The notes: generated by a model not told the origin, from the letters alone. Counted from the first letter of the stretch, positions 23,071 to 36,736 are shown. The stretch: DNA of 64,000 bases from Sipunculus nudus (GCA_026874595.1 CM049309.1:51930079-51994078); one strand, 5' to 3'. A program made the numbers and translations.

Positions 23071-23881
23071 AGCCCTCAGCCCTTAGGCTGAAAAACACTT
23101 AGACTTATTACTCGGGAACCATTTGGTGGATTTTCACAAAACTTACTATGATTATTGGGACTGATATTCTGTACCTGCTACACAAGTTTGGTGGCGCCAC
23201 CTACAATTTCTGATTTTTAATGAATTTTTATCGATTTTTCAACTTTTGGCTTGTGAGCGGGATATCTCTAAAGGGATTCACCATAGGAATTTTTTTTTTT
23301 CGGTGAAGATGTATATTGACAAAATCTGGGTCAAGTTCGAAGATGGGTGACTTTGACCTATTTTTCTACGTTTTAGAGCTGATTATAGAAAAAACATTTA
23401 GAAGCTTATTTCTCAGGAACCATTGGGTGGATTTTCACAATACTTACTATGATCATAGAGACTGATGGTCTGTAACTGCAGCACAAGTTTGGGGGCGCCA
23501 CCTACAATTCCTGATTTTTAATGAATTTTTCTTGGATTTTTCAATTTTGGCCTTGTGAGCAGGATATCTCTAAAAGGATTCACAATAGGAATTTTATTTC
23601 TTTGGTGAATATGCATATCAACAAAATCTCAGTCAAGTTCAAAGATGGGTGACCTTGACCTGCTTTTCAAGGTCACAGAGCTTATAATAGAATAAAACTT
23701 AGAAGCTGATTTTCAGGAAGCATTTGATGGATTGTTACGAGTCTCCATTTTAAATTTATAACTGAGACATGTACAGATATACATCCATGTGAGAACAGAT
23801 ATTTAGTACTTGTCACTGTTACCACCTCTAAACACTGTTCCTTTGGCTGAGGGCTTTTGTCAGCTTCTGCTGATATTCTAG
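23071..23881 (+). mobile_element. Family A element, near-complete, inserted in family B
   Basis: It begins AGCCCTCAGCCCTTAGGCTG and ends GGCTGAGGGCTTTTGTCAGC then TTCT, GCTGA, TATT and CTAG (23878-23881). The 5' word AGCCCTCAGCC is repeated inverted near the 3' end. The split host phrase AACAGTTTTT / TTTCTTCATATCTTTG is intact at about 28497-28520. Confidence 0.65.
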
Positions 23882-25168
23882 TTTCTTCATATCTTTGTTA
23901 CTATTTGTGGTATCTTCTTCAAACATAGCTCATTTTAAACGTCATACCCAGGCCTTTCTTCTGGTGTGTAGCTCTTTCAAATTTGCCGTAACCATGTTTT
24001 ACGCATTTTGGGGAAAAAGTCATGATATTCTGAAATAAGGGGTCTTATTTTTCTAACTTTTTCAGTTTTAAAGCTAGAGAGGTCTAGTTTTTTGCATCAG
24101 GTAGCATGTAACAAGTACTGCAAGATTTTATTAAAAGTCTAGCGATATCTCGTATAATATCTCGTCAAACGAGATATTTTGAGATTTCAGTAATCCTGCC
24201 CTGGAGGTCACAGTTTAGCAGGAATCTTTTTGAAACTGACATATCGTAAGTCCTACATTATTATCTCGAAATGGTTTTTCCATATTTTAAATGCAGCCGC
24301 TAGGTGGCGCTGTATGCAAACCTCCCCAACATATCATGTTTTGGCCAGATCTCCAAAATTGTGAGCCTCAATTACATAAACTATAGCTTATTTTCTTCCC
24401 CTGAGTCTTTTCAAAATCATGGTGTAGTCATTTAGACTCAATCTTGAGTCACTTTGTCAGTGTGTCCATCTGTTTCTCAGTTTTCCTCAAATTCGCCTGC
24501 TTACTGGTTCTTGCGTCTCACATATAGCATTCTACAGGTCACGAATACATCTTATGTCTTACACTAATATCTCGAAACGAATTTTTCATTTTCCAGATAT
24601 GGCCACTAGGGGGCGGTGCACTCAAACTTCCACAACATCATTTTTTGCCCATATCTCCAAAACTATAAACCTCATTTACATAAAATATAGCTTATTATCT
24701 TCCTCTGAGGTTTTTCCATCACATGATTAAGTCAACTGGTCACAATCTTGGGTCAGTTTGTCAGTATGTTTGTCTGTTTTTCAGTTGTCCTTAATTTCGC
24801 CTGCTTCCTGGTTCTTGCGTCTCACATATACCATTCTACTGGCCACAATTTTGCAGGAATTGCTTTGTAACTTACACTTGTCATATTTCGTAACAATATC
24901 TGGAAGGCCTGTGTTTATTATTCAAATAAGTCCAAGGTCAAGGTGACCAAAACATATCAAATTTTTTTTTCTTCAGAACTTTGTTAATATTGATCCTATC
25001 TTTACAAACTAGGGATTATTTTTTTCACTTTGACATTGATCGTTCATCGGACTAACTTTACGTCATTTCCGGCAAGCCCGTGACCTCAGGTCATCTAGTC
25101 TGTCTGTCTGTTTGTTGCTTGCCGGAAATCTTCAATTTTCGCAAGCATGTTGATCACCTGCGTATGTT

Positions 25169-25172
<4 letters not shown>

Positions 25173-25227
<55 letters not shown>

Positions 25228-25228
25228 A
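25173..25228 (+). repeat. (TGTC)n microsatellite
   Basis: About 14 perfect tetranucleotide copies, just inside a family B 5' end. Shorter versions follow the other family B starts. Confidence 0.95.
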
Positions 25229-27147
25229 TATCCCCACTCTACAGGCCACAATTTTGCACCAATCGCTCTGAAACTTATACATTTAGTGTAAAATCAATTC
25301 TCCTCGGAGCCTATTGTTTTGGGTCATGATCGGTCAAAGGTCAAGGTCAGGGTCACTGAAAAACCTTAAAACGGTTTTTCCTTCATATCTTTGTCAATAA
25401 TAATCGTAGCGGCTTAATCTTTAGCTCATTTTATTCCTCATTATGTTACCTTTCCACATGCTAGCAAATATCTCCAGTCATTCGATACCATAGTAACTTA
25501 TTTTTGGGAAAAAATCATAGAATTAGATATTTTCCTTCTAAATTTTTCATTTTTAAGGCTACAGAGATCTAGTTTTTTGCATCAGGTAGTATTTCATGAG
25601 CTGTTTATGATACAATTGTAAATCTCGCAAAATCTCGCACTATTTCTCGTCAAACGAGAGTTTTCAAGATTTCATTAAATATGACCTGCAGGTCGAATTT
25701 TATTAACAATGGCTTTGAAATTAATGTATTTTGTGTTATTTATAAATATCTCGAACTGGTTTTTTCATTTTTTGAAAATAGCCACCAGGGGGCGTGGCAC
25801 TGGTAACACTACAACTTACCATTTTTCCGTAATATCTTAAAAAATATTAAGCATATAACAATTTCTTTTGTCGCATCTAAAACTAGGATCATTGCCTTAT
25901 TCCTTCGTACATTCAGCCTTGTGCTGCCGTTTCCATGGTTACCAAATTTTGGGGTTAAACTTGACAATCTGAAAATACGGAGTTTACCTGCTTCTATCTC
26001 GGTCAATATTTGCGATAGAAAGGTCTGGTTTTCGGCGTTAGACAGCATTCCTCTAGTTCTAAGTCATTCAATCGCAAGTCTCGTCATATCTCGCACCGTT
26101 TCTTGTGAAACGAGAACACGTGACCATTCAAAGAAATGCCTATAATTCTGTCATTTTTTACGCTACAGACACATGGTTTGCAGCGCTGGATAGCGTCTGA
26201 CACTCGCAGTCACATTCAGGGGTCACATTGTAAGTCTCGTCAAATCTCGCGCCATGTTTCACCAAACCACGAAGTCACGTCCTGTCACCGCAAGTGGCGG
26301 CAGGGTCCTTACGGGGGGCAGCCAGCGTGTGCAGCGGTGCATGTCGGCCTTTCCGGGCCCTATCTAAGGAGGCACAGTCCAAACTTTATTGCTTGACGGA
26401 AATCTTCGATTTTCGCAAGCATGTTCGTCACCCGCGTATGTTTGTTCCTTCATCTTATGTTTTACACTAATATCTCAAAACTTATTTTTCATTTTCTGGA
26501 TATGGCTGCTAGGGGGCGCTGCACTAGACCCATCCAAACAAATCAGTTTTTGGACATATTTCCGTAAGAGTAAACCTATATTACACAAACTGTAGCTTAT
26601 TTTCTTTCTCTTGGCCTTCTGCAAAACATGGTAACGTCATCTGGTGTCCATCTTGTGTTACTTTGTCAGTATGTCTGTCTGTTTGTCAGTTATCTTCAAA
26701 TTCGCCTACTTGCTGGTTCTTGCATCTCACATATAGCAATCAACAAGCCAGATATTTGGAGGAATCCTTTTTGAAACGATTACATCTCATGCCATTCACT
26801 AAAATCACGAAACGCATTTGTCATCTTCAGGATATGTCCACTAGAGGGCGCTGCAGTCGAACATCCCCAATTTATCATTATTTGGCCATATCTCCAAAAC
26901 TAAAGACCTCAATTACATAAACTGTACCTTATTTTTTTCCTCTGAGTCTTCCCCATAACCTGGTTAAGTCATCTTGTCTTCATCTTGTGTCCCTTTGTTA
27001 GTATGTCTGTTTGTTTGTCAGTTGTCCTCAAATTTGGCTGCTTGTTTGTTCTTTCGTTTCACTAATAGAATTCTACAGGCCACAGTTGTGAAAGAATCTT
27101 TTTCAAACTATTAAATCTTATGTCTTACAGTTATATCTCGAAACAGA

Positions 27148-27480
27148 CTATTAGCGAATCTGTGAGCTTATGCTGTGGTGCAGCGTCGTCCGTCGTCTGT
27201 AGGTTAACCATAGCTATCTCAAAACAATTTTTTTGTAAATAAACAGTGATCTGAAAAGCTCTATCAGATTTTGTTTATTTTTTGGCTTTCTGCATTTACT
27301 GAGATTTTATAGGGAAAAAGCTAAAAAAGTTTTAAAAATTTTCTTCTGCGGAACTGTCCAGCCAAATTGTCCAATATTTCTAAGAAATCATCTCTTGAAC
27401 AATCTACCTCAAGTTTGTTCGAATGGTTTCAGTTCGGAGATTGAACAGGAGGTTGAACTTAGTCATCTGTCCAAAAAAGC
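27148..27480 (+). mobile_element. Family C element fragment
   Basis: It starts TTAGCGAATCTGTGAGCTTA and continues with GCGTCGTCCGTCGTCTGTAG and GTCCAGCCAAATTGTCCAAT, as in the copies at 2544 and 60013. Its 3' hairpin end is not seen, so it is truncated or rearranged. Confidence 0.6.
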
Positions 27481-29926
27481 AAACTAAAATTAAAATCTCA
27501 GAAACGGCTAGAGCTTTCATTACCAAATTTTATACCTAAGTTTGTCTCATATGTCATAACTGAAATTGAGGTATTGGTGGTTCCACTTACATTGATCTGT
27601 TTTTTACAAGGGAAAATGTAATTTTAGACTCTCCAGCTTATACTCTGTTTTATAATGAAACTGTTAAGCTGATTGGTTTAAACTTTACAAGAATTATTCT
27701 ATGGTAGGTTTCTGCCAGTTTTATCAGATGAGATTGGGTAAATGCAACTTTAAAAAAGCAGTGTAGCCAATTGAAAACTATGATTTATTTTCTTCCTCTG
27801 AATCTACTCGATAATCTGAGTAGGTCATCTGGTCTTATTCTTGTGTCATTTTTTGAGTATGTCTGTCTGTTTGTCAGTGATCCTAAATTTCGCCTGCTTG
27901 CTGGACCTTGCTTCTTGCAGTTAGCAATTTTCAGGACACAGTTTTGTGGGAATCCTTTTGGAACTGGAACAACATCTTATTTCTTACATTAAAGTCTCAA
28001 AAGAAATTTTTAATGTTTGGGATATGGCCGCTACCATATATTGGCCATACCTCCGACACTATGAACTCTACCTACTAAAACTATAGCTCATTTTGCTTCT
28101 CTTTACGTTCCCAACTTTTTTCTGGTAGTCTGTTATCTCAGGTGTGTCAGTATATCTGTCTGTTTTGAGCTATGTCTGCTTTCATGATCTTTTGTGTGAT
28201 ATATGTCATTCAACAGGCAAAACTTTCCAGCAATCGCTCTGAAAGTCATTCAATTGATAGAAAACCGACAGTTTGTCCTGTTTGTTTCGCTGTCTTATTT
28301 CCGGCGATTTCCGGCAAGCGTTCGACCTCTGGTCGTCTAGTCTGTTTGTCTGTCTGTCTGACTGTGAACTCTCTACAGGCCACAATTTTGCAGCAATTGC
28401 TTTTAAACTTACACAAATGGTAGACAAGCAAAAGTCCTGGAGGCCTATTGTTTTCGGGCGAAATAGGTCCAAGGTCAAGGTCACCAAAACTTCTCAAAAC
28501 AGTTTTTTCTTCATATCTTTGTTACTATTAGTTGTATCTACTTCAACAATAGCTCATTTTAATCATCATTCCAAGGCCTGACATCTGGTGTGTAGCTGAC
28601 TCAAATTTGCCGTAACCATGGTTACAAATTTTTGGGGAAAAGTCATGATTTTCGAAAATAAGGGGTCTTATTTTTCTAACTTTGTCAGTTTTAAAGCTAG
28701 AGAGATCTAGTTTTTTGCATCAGGTAGCATTCAACTAGTACTAAATTTTTTTTATTAAAGTCTTGCAGTATCTCGTAAAATATCTCGTGAATAGAGATAT
28801 TTCGAGATTTCATTCATCTTGCGCCAAAGGCCACATTGTTGCAGGAATCTTTTTGAAACTGACATGTCATAAGTCCTACACTAGTATCTCGAAATCCTTT
28901 TTTCATTTTTTGAATATGGCTGCTAGGGGGCGCTGCACAAGACCCTCACACACATATCATCACATTTGCCATATCTCTAAAACCCTAAGCCTCAATTACA
29001 TAAACTATAGTTTTTTTTTCCCTCTGAGTCTTTTCCATAAACTGATAATGTCATCTGGTCTCAATCTTGTATCACTTTGTCAGTGTGTCCGTCTGTTTGT
29101 CAGTTGTCCTCAAATTCGCCTGCTTGCTGGTTCTTGCATCTCACATATAGTATTCTACAGGCCACAGTTTTTAAAGAAGCATTTGAAAACTGATGCATAT
29201 TATGTTTTACAGAAATATCTCAAACATGTTTTTCATTTTCCGGATATGGCCACTAGGTGGCGCTGCACATGACCCTCACACACATCATTATATTGGCCAT
29301 ATCTTTAAAACCCAAAGCCTCAATTACAGAAACTATGGCTTATTTTCTTTCCCTGAGTCTTCTACATGACCTAGTGTGTCTTCTGGTCTTAATCTTGTAT
29401 CACTTTGTCAGTGTGTCTGTCTATTTGTCAGATGTCCTCAAATCTGCCTGCTTGCTGGTTCTTGCGTCTCATATATAGCAATTTACCGGCCACAGTTTTT
29501 TCAGAAATCCTTTTAAAACTGATACATCTAATGTGTTAGACTTATATCTCAAAACAAATTTTTCATTTTCAAGATATGGCCACTAGGGGGCGCTGCACTT
29601 TCACCTCCCCAACATATGTTTTGGCCATATCTCCAAAATTATAAACCTTACCTACATTAACTATCGCTCATTTTGCTCTTCTTTACCTTCGGCACTTTTG
29701 TCTGGTAATCTGTTATCACAGATGTGTCAGTATGTCTGTCTGTTCGTCTTTTGTGGTCAGCTTTGTCTGCTTCCTCGTTGTTTTGTCTGATATGTCATTT
29801 TACAGGCCACAACTTCTCAGCAAGCGCTGAGGGTCATTCAAATAATAGAAAACCGACAATATGTTCTGTCTGTCCGTCTGTCTGTCATTTCAACTTCCGG
29901 CAAGCGCTCGACCTCTGGTCGTCTAG

Positions 29927-30226
29927 TTTCTTTGGTGAAGATGTATTTCGACAAAATCTTGGTCAAGTTCGAAGATGGGTGACCCTGACCTACTTTTCAA
30001 GGTCACAGAGCTTATAATAGAATAAAACTTAGAAGCTTATTTTTCAGGAAGCATTTGGTGGATTGTTATGAATCATGGTACATACCTCTCCATTTTAAAT
30101 TTATAACTGAGACATGTACAGATATACATCCATGTGAGAACAGATATTTAGTACTTGTTACTGTTACCACCTCTAAACACTGTTGTTTTGGCTGAGGGCT
30201 TTTGTCAGCTTCTGCTGATATTCTAG
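29927..30226 (+). mobile_element. Family A element, right part of the interrupted copy
   Basis: It continues the copy broken at 22783 and closely matches 23600-23881. It ends with the same TCAGC-TTCT-GCTGA hairpin (30205-30218) and CTAG (30223-30226). Confidence 0.65.
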
Positions 30227-33120
30227 TTTTCTTAGGTTTTTGATTATGACACTAGGGGTGGAGACATATGAAACACACCAGTCTTCAGGACACTAGATGA
30301 AATTACATTTGGAAAACTGAATCCATTCAAGACATATTAATTAGCAGTTTAAAAAATAAAGGAAACAATTCGTCTGATGACAACGGAGCTTGCTGGTATG
30401 GGACATTCAGAAAAAGAAGAGCACTGCAGGAGTGCATGATATGCCTGTCATATTTCTTGTGACACCTCTGACATCATTTAATAATCAGCGATTTTAGCGG
30501 AAATCAAATTTAGGTGAGATATTATATTGGTTAATATTTCTGTTGAGTTTCATCAAAATCTATGATATACCTGCCAAGTTATTGCAGCGACACCATAAAG
30601 TAGACTGGTGACCTCAGTCCTGATTAAATATGTATGGATTTTGCTAGGAATCAAACTTAGGTGAGATATTTTATTGATTACTATTTCTGTGGAGTTTCAT
30701 CAAAATCCATTACATTCCTGATAAGTTATCGTAGCGACACCATAAAGTAGCCTAATGACCTCTGACCTTGTTAAATGTTTGGATTTTGCCTATAATCAAA
30801 CTCCACCTTATACATCTTTGGGTAACGTCACAGAGCATCAGAATACTAAAAACTAACAGCAACATCTTCATAAGCAATTGACCATACAAAACACTTGTTT
30901 TATTGCTATTTATTTTCATCAACAAAGGTGGCCCTTGACCTTTACCCCCCCCCCCCCCAAAAAAAAAAATATATGGGAGATTCCTCTCCCCCATATAACA
31001 CATATATGAAAACAATAGGTTGAGTGGTTGTTGAGATCTAAAGAATCCAAACTTTTAACCTGAGCTGGGTTTGGATCTGTAAGTGCCAGTAAATGGCCAA
31101 GAAATTAAATTAAAAAGCGTCCGATATGGGGACGGAAACCCTGTGTGGAAGACAGTGTTCACATGTGCCATGGAATGTCAATTAAACATGTTATTCCTGG
31201 GAACTTTTTACTGAATATAATTTGAAAAACACCCTGGACATGATGGTATTGCTATCCTTGATAATAAACATAATGAACGACAACCCCCATCCCCCCCCCC
31301 CCGATGCACTTTGGTGAAATACAGATCCTTTTAGGGTAACTGCATGTGGAGTGATGTCATCGTCCTCTGATGTCATGACTTGCACTACAAAGATGCCATG
31401 TCATAACATACCACTTCCTAGTGTTAATGTGCTATAAAAACCCATTAAACACTCATTCCAGGGTTATTTACACTTAGATTTACACCAAAAATGAACTACT
31501 TTGAAATTTTTCACCATACCAACCTGTATGGTACATTTGAAAAAATCTCCATTTGAACAGTCTTCAGATATGGCGCAGACATACACACACACAGAATCAA
31601 GTGAAAACATTAACCTTCACTTTGTGCATGTTAAATATCAGTAAAGTTTTAAGAGCTGTGCTAGGTATTGTCATTGTTCACCAGTCTCACAAGTTTAACT
31701 GAAATATCTTCATCGGCAATTAGCCTCACAAAAAAACTTTAATCAGACTTGTTCATGAACAACGGGGCCTGTGACCTTGAATTTTTACCTTTTGATCCCC
31801 ATATCATAGGGGGGATTCCACCTATACAATACATATGTGTAATAGGATGGCAATAGGGTAAAATGGTTGCAGAGTTATAAACAAGGGACCTATGGGTCAC
31901 GGCGCTCAGCTGTTATATATGATTAAAAAATATGATTTAGGAATGAGCTGGTTTGGTGTGGTAATAAATATAAGCTTTATTATGAGTTGTTGGTGTTTAG
32001 CTTATGTATGATTATGATATTATCTTTGGAGACAGGGAAGAGGATTGATTTCATTTATTTTATTAACAAATGGAGTACTATTGTCACACAGATTTTGACT
32101 TGGCCATATAACTTATAAGCAGAACATATGATATAAGAGTTTAACTATTTATTAAAAAAAATTACAAATATTGTCCCAAATATAATTTTTATTAAAAATA
32201 ATAAAAGAATCTTATGATTTTTTAAAATGAAATATAACTGAAATGATTATTAAAATAATATTAAAGAATATATTCATGAATGCATTCATGAATACATTTT
32301 GAAAGTATTTGCACTGGTATTCATATACTTTCATTTTTACCTGAATTCCAATTCTTTATGCAAGACATTTTATAATGGAGTACATATTCATATTTGTATT
32401 TAAATACAATTGCAAAGTTTTCCCACCATTACTGGCATTTATTCAGTTTTCACCAAACAATTATGTTGAGAATCCAGAATATACAAAATTCACACATTTA
32501 AATTATGATCAAAAGTACCTGGTTTTATGGCTTTTATTTATATTAAAAAAAAATGTAATATATTCATTTTGGACTAATTTCACATCAATGTACACACTAG
32601 ACACAGTAGGAATCTAGATTAATAATATCAACTGCATCTTTGTCTATCATTAATTTCCTTCATATGATCCCTAATGATTAGTAATGAATAATATGATTTA
32701 CTTTTTTATCATTAAAATTGAACTGAAAAATACCATAGGTGACTGCATGGTGTTATTTGGAGTACGTGACATTCTATCCATTGATACAAGATTCTTTTAT
32801 CATCAGTAACTGCAAGTTGATTTCCTGTTATTATAAACTAACAAATTCTTTTTTATTTTTCTTTAATTTGTTATTAAAAAACAATAAAAATTTATTAATT
32901 TATTGTTAATTGTTATGTTGTTGGTTAAAACTACTAGATGAGTTGGGTTGGACACCTGGATCAACTGTGGCTGGCCATAAGCTGCCTACCTGCAACAGTG
33001 TATGGCTCGCCTCAAGCATGCATAATTTGCTGAAAGTTCAACAAGGTCAACATACAGGTCACTCAAGAGGGGCTGGAGAGAGTTAAGGTCTGACATGGTC
33101 TCATAAAAACATTAATAAAA
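30227..33120. other. Intergenic, minor repeats, no gene seen
   Basis: A two-copy tandem of about 140 bp at 30510-30760 (TTTCATCAAAATC and AGCGACACCATAAAGTAG phrases). C-runs at 30944-30958 and about 31291-31302. AT-rich elsewhere. No supported coding sequence. Confidence 0.6.
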
Positions 33121-34500
33121 GCTACAATTTTTGGCCAATTTCTTTCAGCTTTCTAAACTAAAAAGCTGAAATCCTTGTGTGCATGATATGAAAATTATAT
33201 CAACCGTGCTCACAGGAAACAAATGTGCCATGGTCAAAGTTGGGCAAAATTTAAGGTACTAATTTTATATTTATACTAATAACATATAAAATTTGAAAAA
33301 TTCAGGACTAATTTGGGGTATTCAATTGAATCTTGATTAAATAATGTTACATCCCTGGCAAAAAAACTCTAGCTTCAGCAATCCCCTTGTTAAGGGAGTA
33401 AATATATTTCTTGATTTTTTACATAGTGCATTATGTTTGGGCCCATAACTTAAAACAATTACGCAATACTGACATCATTTCTGGCATATGCATAGAGAAT
33501 GTATAGAAAAATATGTATATTATATATGATTAAAGTCCCATCAGTGGTTTTGATATTAGGCAGTCTTGAAGTGTAACAATGGGTTTTTAATGGAAAAATG
33601 AAGTTTTTCATTAATATCTCGAAGGAATTAAGTCCTAGTGACCAAATTCTTGGCATGGTAGGGAATTTTGGAGACATCTAATTGTATGCCAAATTTTAGG
33701 AACTGAGAGCTGAAGCTGGGGAGCTGAGCTCTTGCAAACTGCATAACACTAGCTTGATGTAAACAATTTGTTACATGGTGCTTGAAAACTTGAATAAAAT
33801 CTACAGTTTTTGATCAACTGGTTTCAAATTTTTGGTGTTAACAGACAAAATGCTAACAAAAACATGCTGTGAACATTATATCCACAGTACTTACAGTAAA
33901 AAAAACGTGCCATGGTCAAAGTTGGGCAAAATTTAAGGTACCAATTTTTTATTTTTGTTAATATTTTAAAAAATTTAAAAGATTTTGATCTAATTTTGGG
34001 TATACAATTTAATTTTGATAAATTAAAGTTATATTACTGGAAAAAAAGTCCATAGCTTTAACAAGTTTTGTGTTAAGTGATCAAATATCTTTCCTGATTT
34101 TTTACAAAATGCATTATGTTTGGGCCCATTACTTTTTTAAATTATATAATACAGACATAATTTCTGGCATATACATAGGAACTATATAGAAGAATATTTA
34201 TGGTAAATATGAGGGAAAACAGATGAGTGGTTTTGATATTAGACAGTCCTGAAGTGTGAAAATAGGTTTTTAATAAAAAATTGAGGTTTTACCTTAATTT
34301 CTCAAAGGAACAAAGTCGCAAAGACCCAGTTTTAGGCTTGGTAGGAGATCTTGGGGACATCTAACATTATGCTGAATTTTGGATTCCTAGGTCTTACGGT
34401 TTCAAAACGTGCCACATCTACGGACGGACGGACAGACGGACGGACGACGGACAATGGACCACGACTATAGCTCAGATGACTTATAGTCAGCTGAGCTAAA
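33120..34500. repeat. Two-copy direct repeat, period about 682 bp, with terminal hairpin
   Basis: GTGCCATGGTCAAAGTTGGG recurs at 33225 and 33907, and the surrounding sequence is alignable but diverged. The right end has a GGAC/GACG microsatellite (34420-34450) and the hairpin TAGCTCAGATGAC...GTCAGCTGAGCTA (34467-34497). This may be the terminus of a minus-strand element. Confidence 0.65.
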
Positions 34501-36736
34501 AACTACAGACTATGCTGAGGCTGGGGGTATGGTAAAAGCTTTCTCAACTTTGTTCTTTGCATAAAAAATACAGGTGGCACCACCAGCTGTCAGGAACTGA
34601 TAAAACTAGTCATGATCAATAAATATACAAGGTATCAAGACACTAGATGAAAACACAGCTGAGTACCTAACACAATTGCTGTCATTTGAGGGTCTTAAAA
34701 ATAGAAAATAAATTGTCAAAATTAGAAAAAAATACAGGTGGCGACCACAGCCCTGAGTAGTTCATGAAACTGTCCATGATCAATGAGCTAAGAAAAATTC
34801 ATGGCATTTCTTGAATTAATTATGGAGATACGCGAGGTTTTGTATCAGATTTTTAATGATTCATTGGTGCAAAAAACAAGCCCATAATTTTGAGGATATA
34901 TGTCCAGTGGCATAATTTCAGGTTTCAAAGAAGATATTATATTGACCTCCCTGGATATTCAGTTTGAAGTTCCTGGGTCCAACAGTTAAGATTTGTGCCC
35001 CATAATAAGACAAAGTGCCATTGTTAGCGGAGTTAAATAGGGACCCATGGGTCTGGACGCTCTGCTGAATTTGTCTAGAAGGATGAGTTTATGATTTTTT
35101 TTTTCAAAATATTGGTCCTGTGATCAGTTTGAAGTCAACCTGTTTACCCAAATTGGGAGTTTTCATCCTTAAACTAATTTGTCAATGGATTGGCCCTTTG
35201 ACCAAGTGACCCGAAATCAAAAGGAACCTTTCCATGGGCCATGTGGAAGATAGGAAGGTTTAGGATGAAAAGTTTGGCTTAAAATGCATCCACAGTCTTT
35301 TTAAAGAAAGGGGTCCTGTGACCTTGACCTCATGATATCAAAAGGGTTCTTACATCATTGGTAGGTCATATATGAGTAAAGTTTGAAACCAATATGTCAA
35401 TCCAAACTGGAGTTATCATCTGGAAACTAATTTTACAAGACAGGCGGGCAGACAGGGTGATTAATATAGGGCATCCCCCGATTCAAGCGTGGCTCTAATA
35501 AACAACACAAGGTTTAAGGGCACAGATGAAACCAGTTGCAAATCTGATAGTATCAATATAATTTGGCAGTCTCAATATAAAGGAGAATGCATAAAAATAG
35601 AAAAAAAATACATGTGGAACCGAAGAAACCAATCATAATCAATAATCACACTGGGTTTCATGACACTAGATGAAACTATAGCTGATAATCTGACATAATT
35701 GCTGTCATTTAACGGTCTCAAAAACAGGAAAAAAAATTGTAAAAATTAGAAAAATACAGGTGGCGCTACCAGTTTGGTGAAAAGATTATCCCAGATTGAA
35801 TATTTAAATTTTACATTTATCTGAAAGATTTGGTTGGCAAATATACTTGTCAATATAATTTTGAAATGTCTTTTGAAAAAAAGTCAAATATTGTAGTCTT
35901 GTTTATTGTAACATAAAGGAAAGAACAGAAGTGTGTCAGAATTTACAATCTCTAGATTTCTTGGTAAAACTTCCATGGGCTTGTTAATTTCCAGTGGTTT
36001 TTTTATTCAATTTGATTGTTCATTATTGCCTCTTGATAAGATTTTTGATTCAGACAGTTTTGTTAAAGAGGTATGCTCAATGAAAGCGTTCCTTCTAGAT
36101 GATGCTAGGAAAAAAATTATAATGTTCTTAAGCATTCATGTAGTCCCCATGTAACACTTAAATCTAACCCCCTCCCCCCCCCCCCCCCAACCACAACAAC
36201 AAAATTTGTTATGTTTACATGGTTACGTCCCCTTTTATCGCCCATTGTTTACATGTAAATGACTATTGATAACGAATGCCTGTGCTTGTTATCAACTCAT
36301 CTGAGGACTTGATGGAACCAACATGTGCTTGCATCAAATGTAGGATATATATAATATAACATTAATTGTTAGAAAATAGTGTTTATTACAAATATTATTT
36401 AACTTTCCTTGTGTACAAGCCAGAGATAAAAAAAAGTATGAAAATGAATGTAAACAGAATAATTGAATTGATTTCATATCAATTAATGAATAGCTTTGAT
36501 TCAATACATTCATCATTTAATGCATTGTAACATGCCTAGAATTCAGTATCCCTTCTCACATATATTCTCAGGCAGCCTCATATATCTCAGGTTCACACTT
36601 GTTCAAGCAACAATGAATTTCAAAAACAAAAAAAAAAGATGCAGATGATTTTAATGGCATGTAAATTTTGCTCCCAGGAATGATCTATTGCACTGATACA
36701 TTAAGGTATACATCATGAACCACAGATGATGAGCTT
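34500..36736. other. Intergenic and ALG13 3' flank
   Basis: An inverted fragment of the DR1-array family lies at about 35170-35440 (CCTGTGACCTTGACCTCATG). A C-run is at 36173-36188. Otherwise AT-rich. The last few hundred bases before 36737 are probably ALG13 3' untranslated region on the minus strand. Confidence 0.5.

Larger units (their letters stand above)
24297..29598 (+). repeat. Diverged array of repeats (spacing about 0.3-2.1 kb) with CTCF-like motifs
   Basis: A unit containing TTGTCAGTTGTCCTCAAATT, CTTGCGTCTCACATATAGCA, ACAGGCCACAGTTTT and TATCTCGAAAC, then a CCACTAGGGGGCGCTG-type motif, recurs in diverged form. Motif positions are 24297, 24603, 25782, 26505, 26838, 28919, 29250 and 29580, all on the plus strand. 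A copy near 28026 has lost the motif. Confidence 0.85.
22784..29926 (+). mobile_element. Composite nested insert of family B (Helitron-like) elements
   Basis: It starts TTGCTTGCGGGAAATC and ends TTCCGGCAAGCGCTCGACC, TCTGGTCG, TCTAG. The uninterrupted target ATAGGAATTTTATTTCTTTG is readable at 23585-23610. Here it is split into ...AATTTTA (22783) and TTTCTTTGG... (29927). Further family B starts lie at 22852, 25115 and 26389, and CTAG ends at 25098 and 28340, so several copies are nested, mostly at TGTC-rich tracts. No protein-coding gene is inside. Confidence 0.65.

Noticed and set aside
22709-29478. Several frames rich in CLSVCLSVC or similar
   Set aside because: Translations of TGTC microsatellites and repeat units; not genes.
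35933-36154. A 73-codon plus-strand frame upstream of the ALG13 stop
   Set aside because: No recognised motif, AT-driven composition, no splice partners found.
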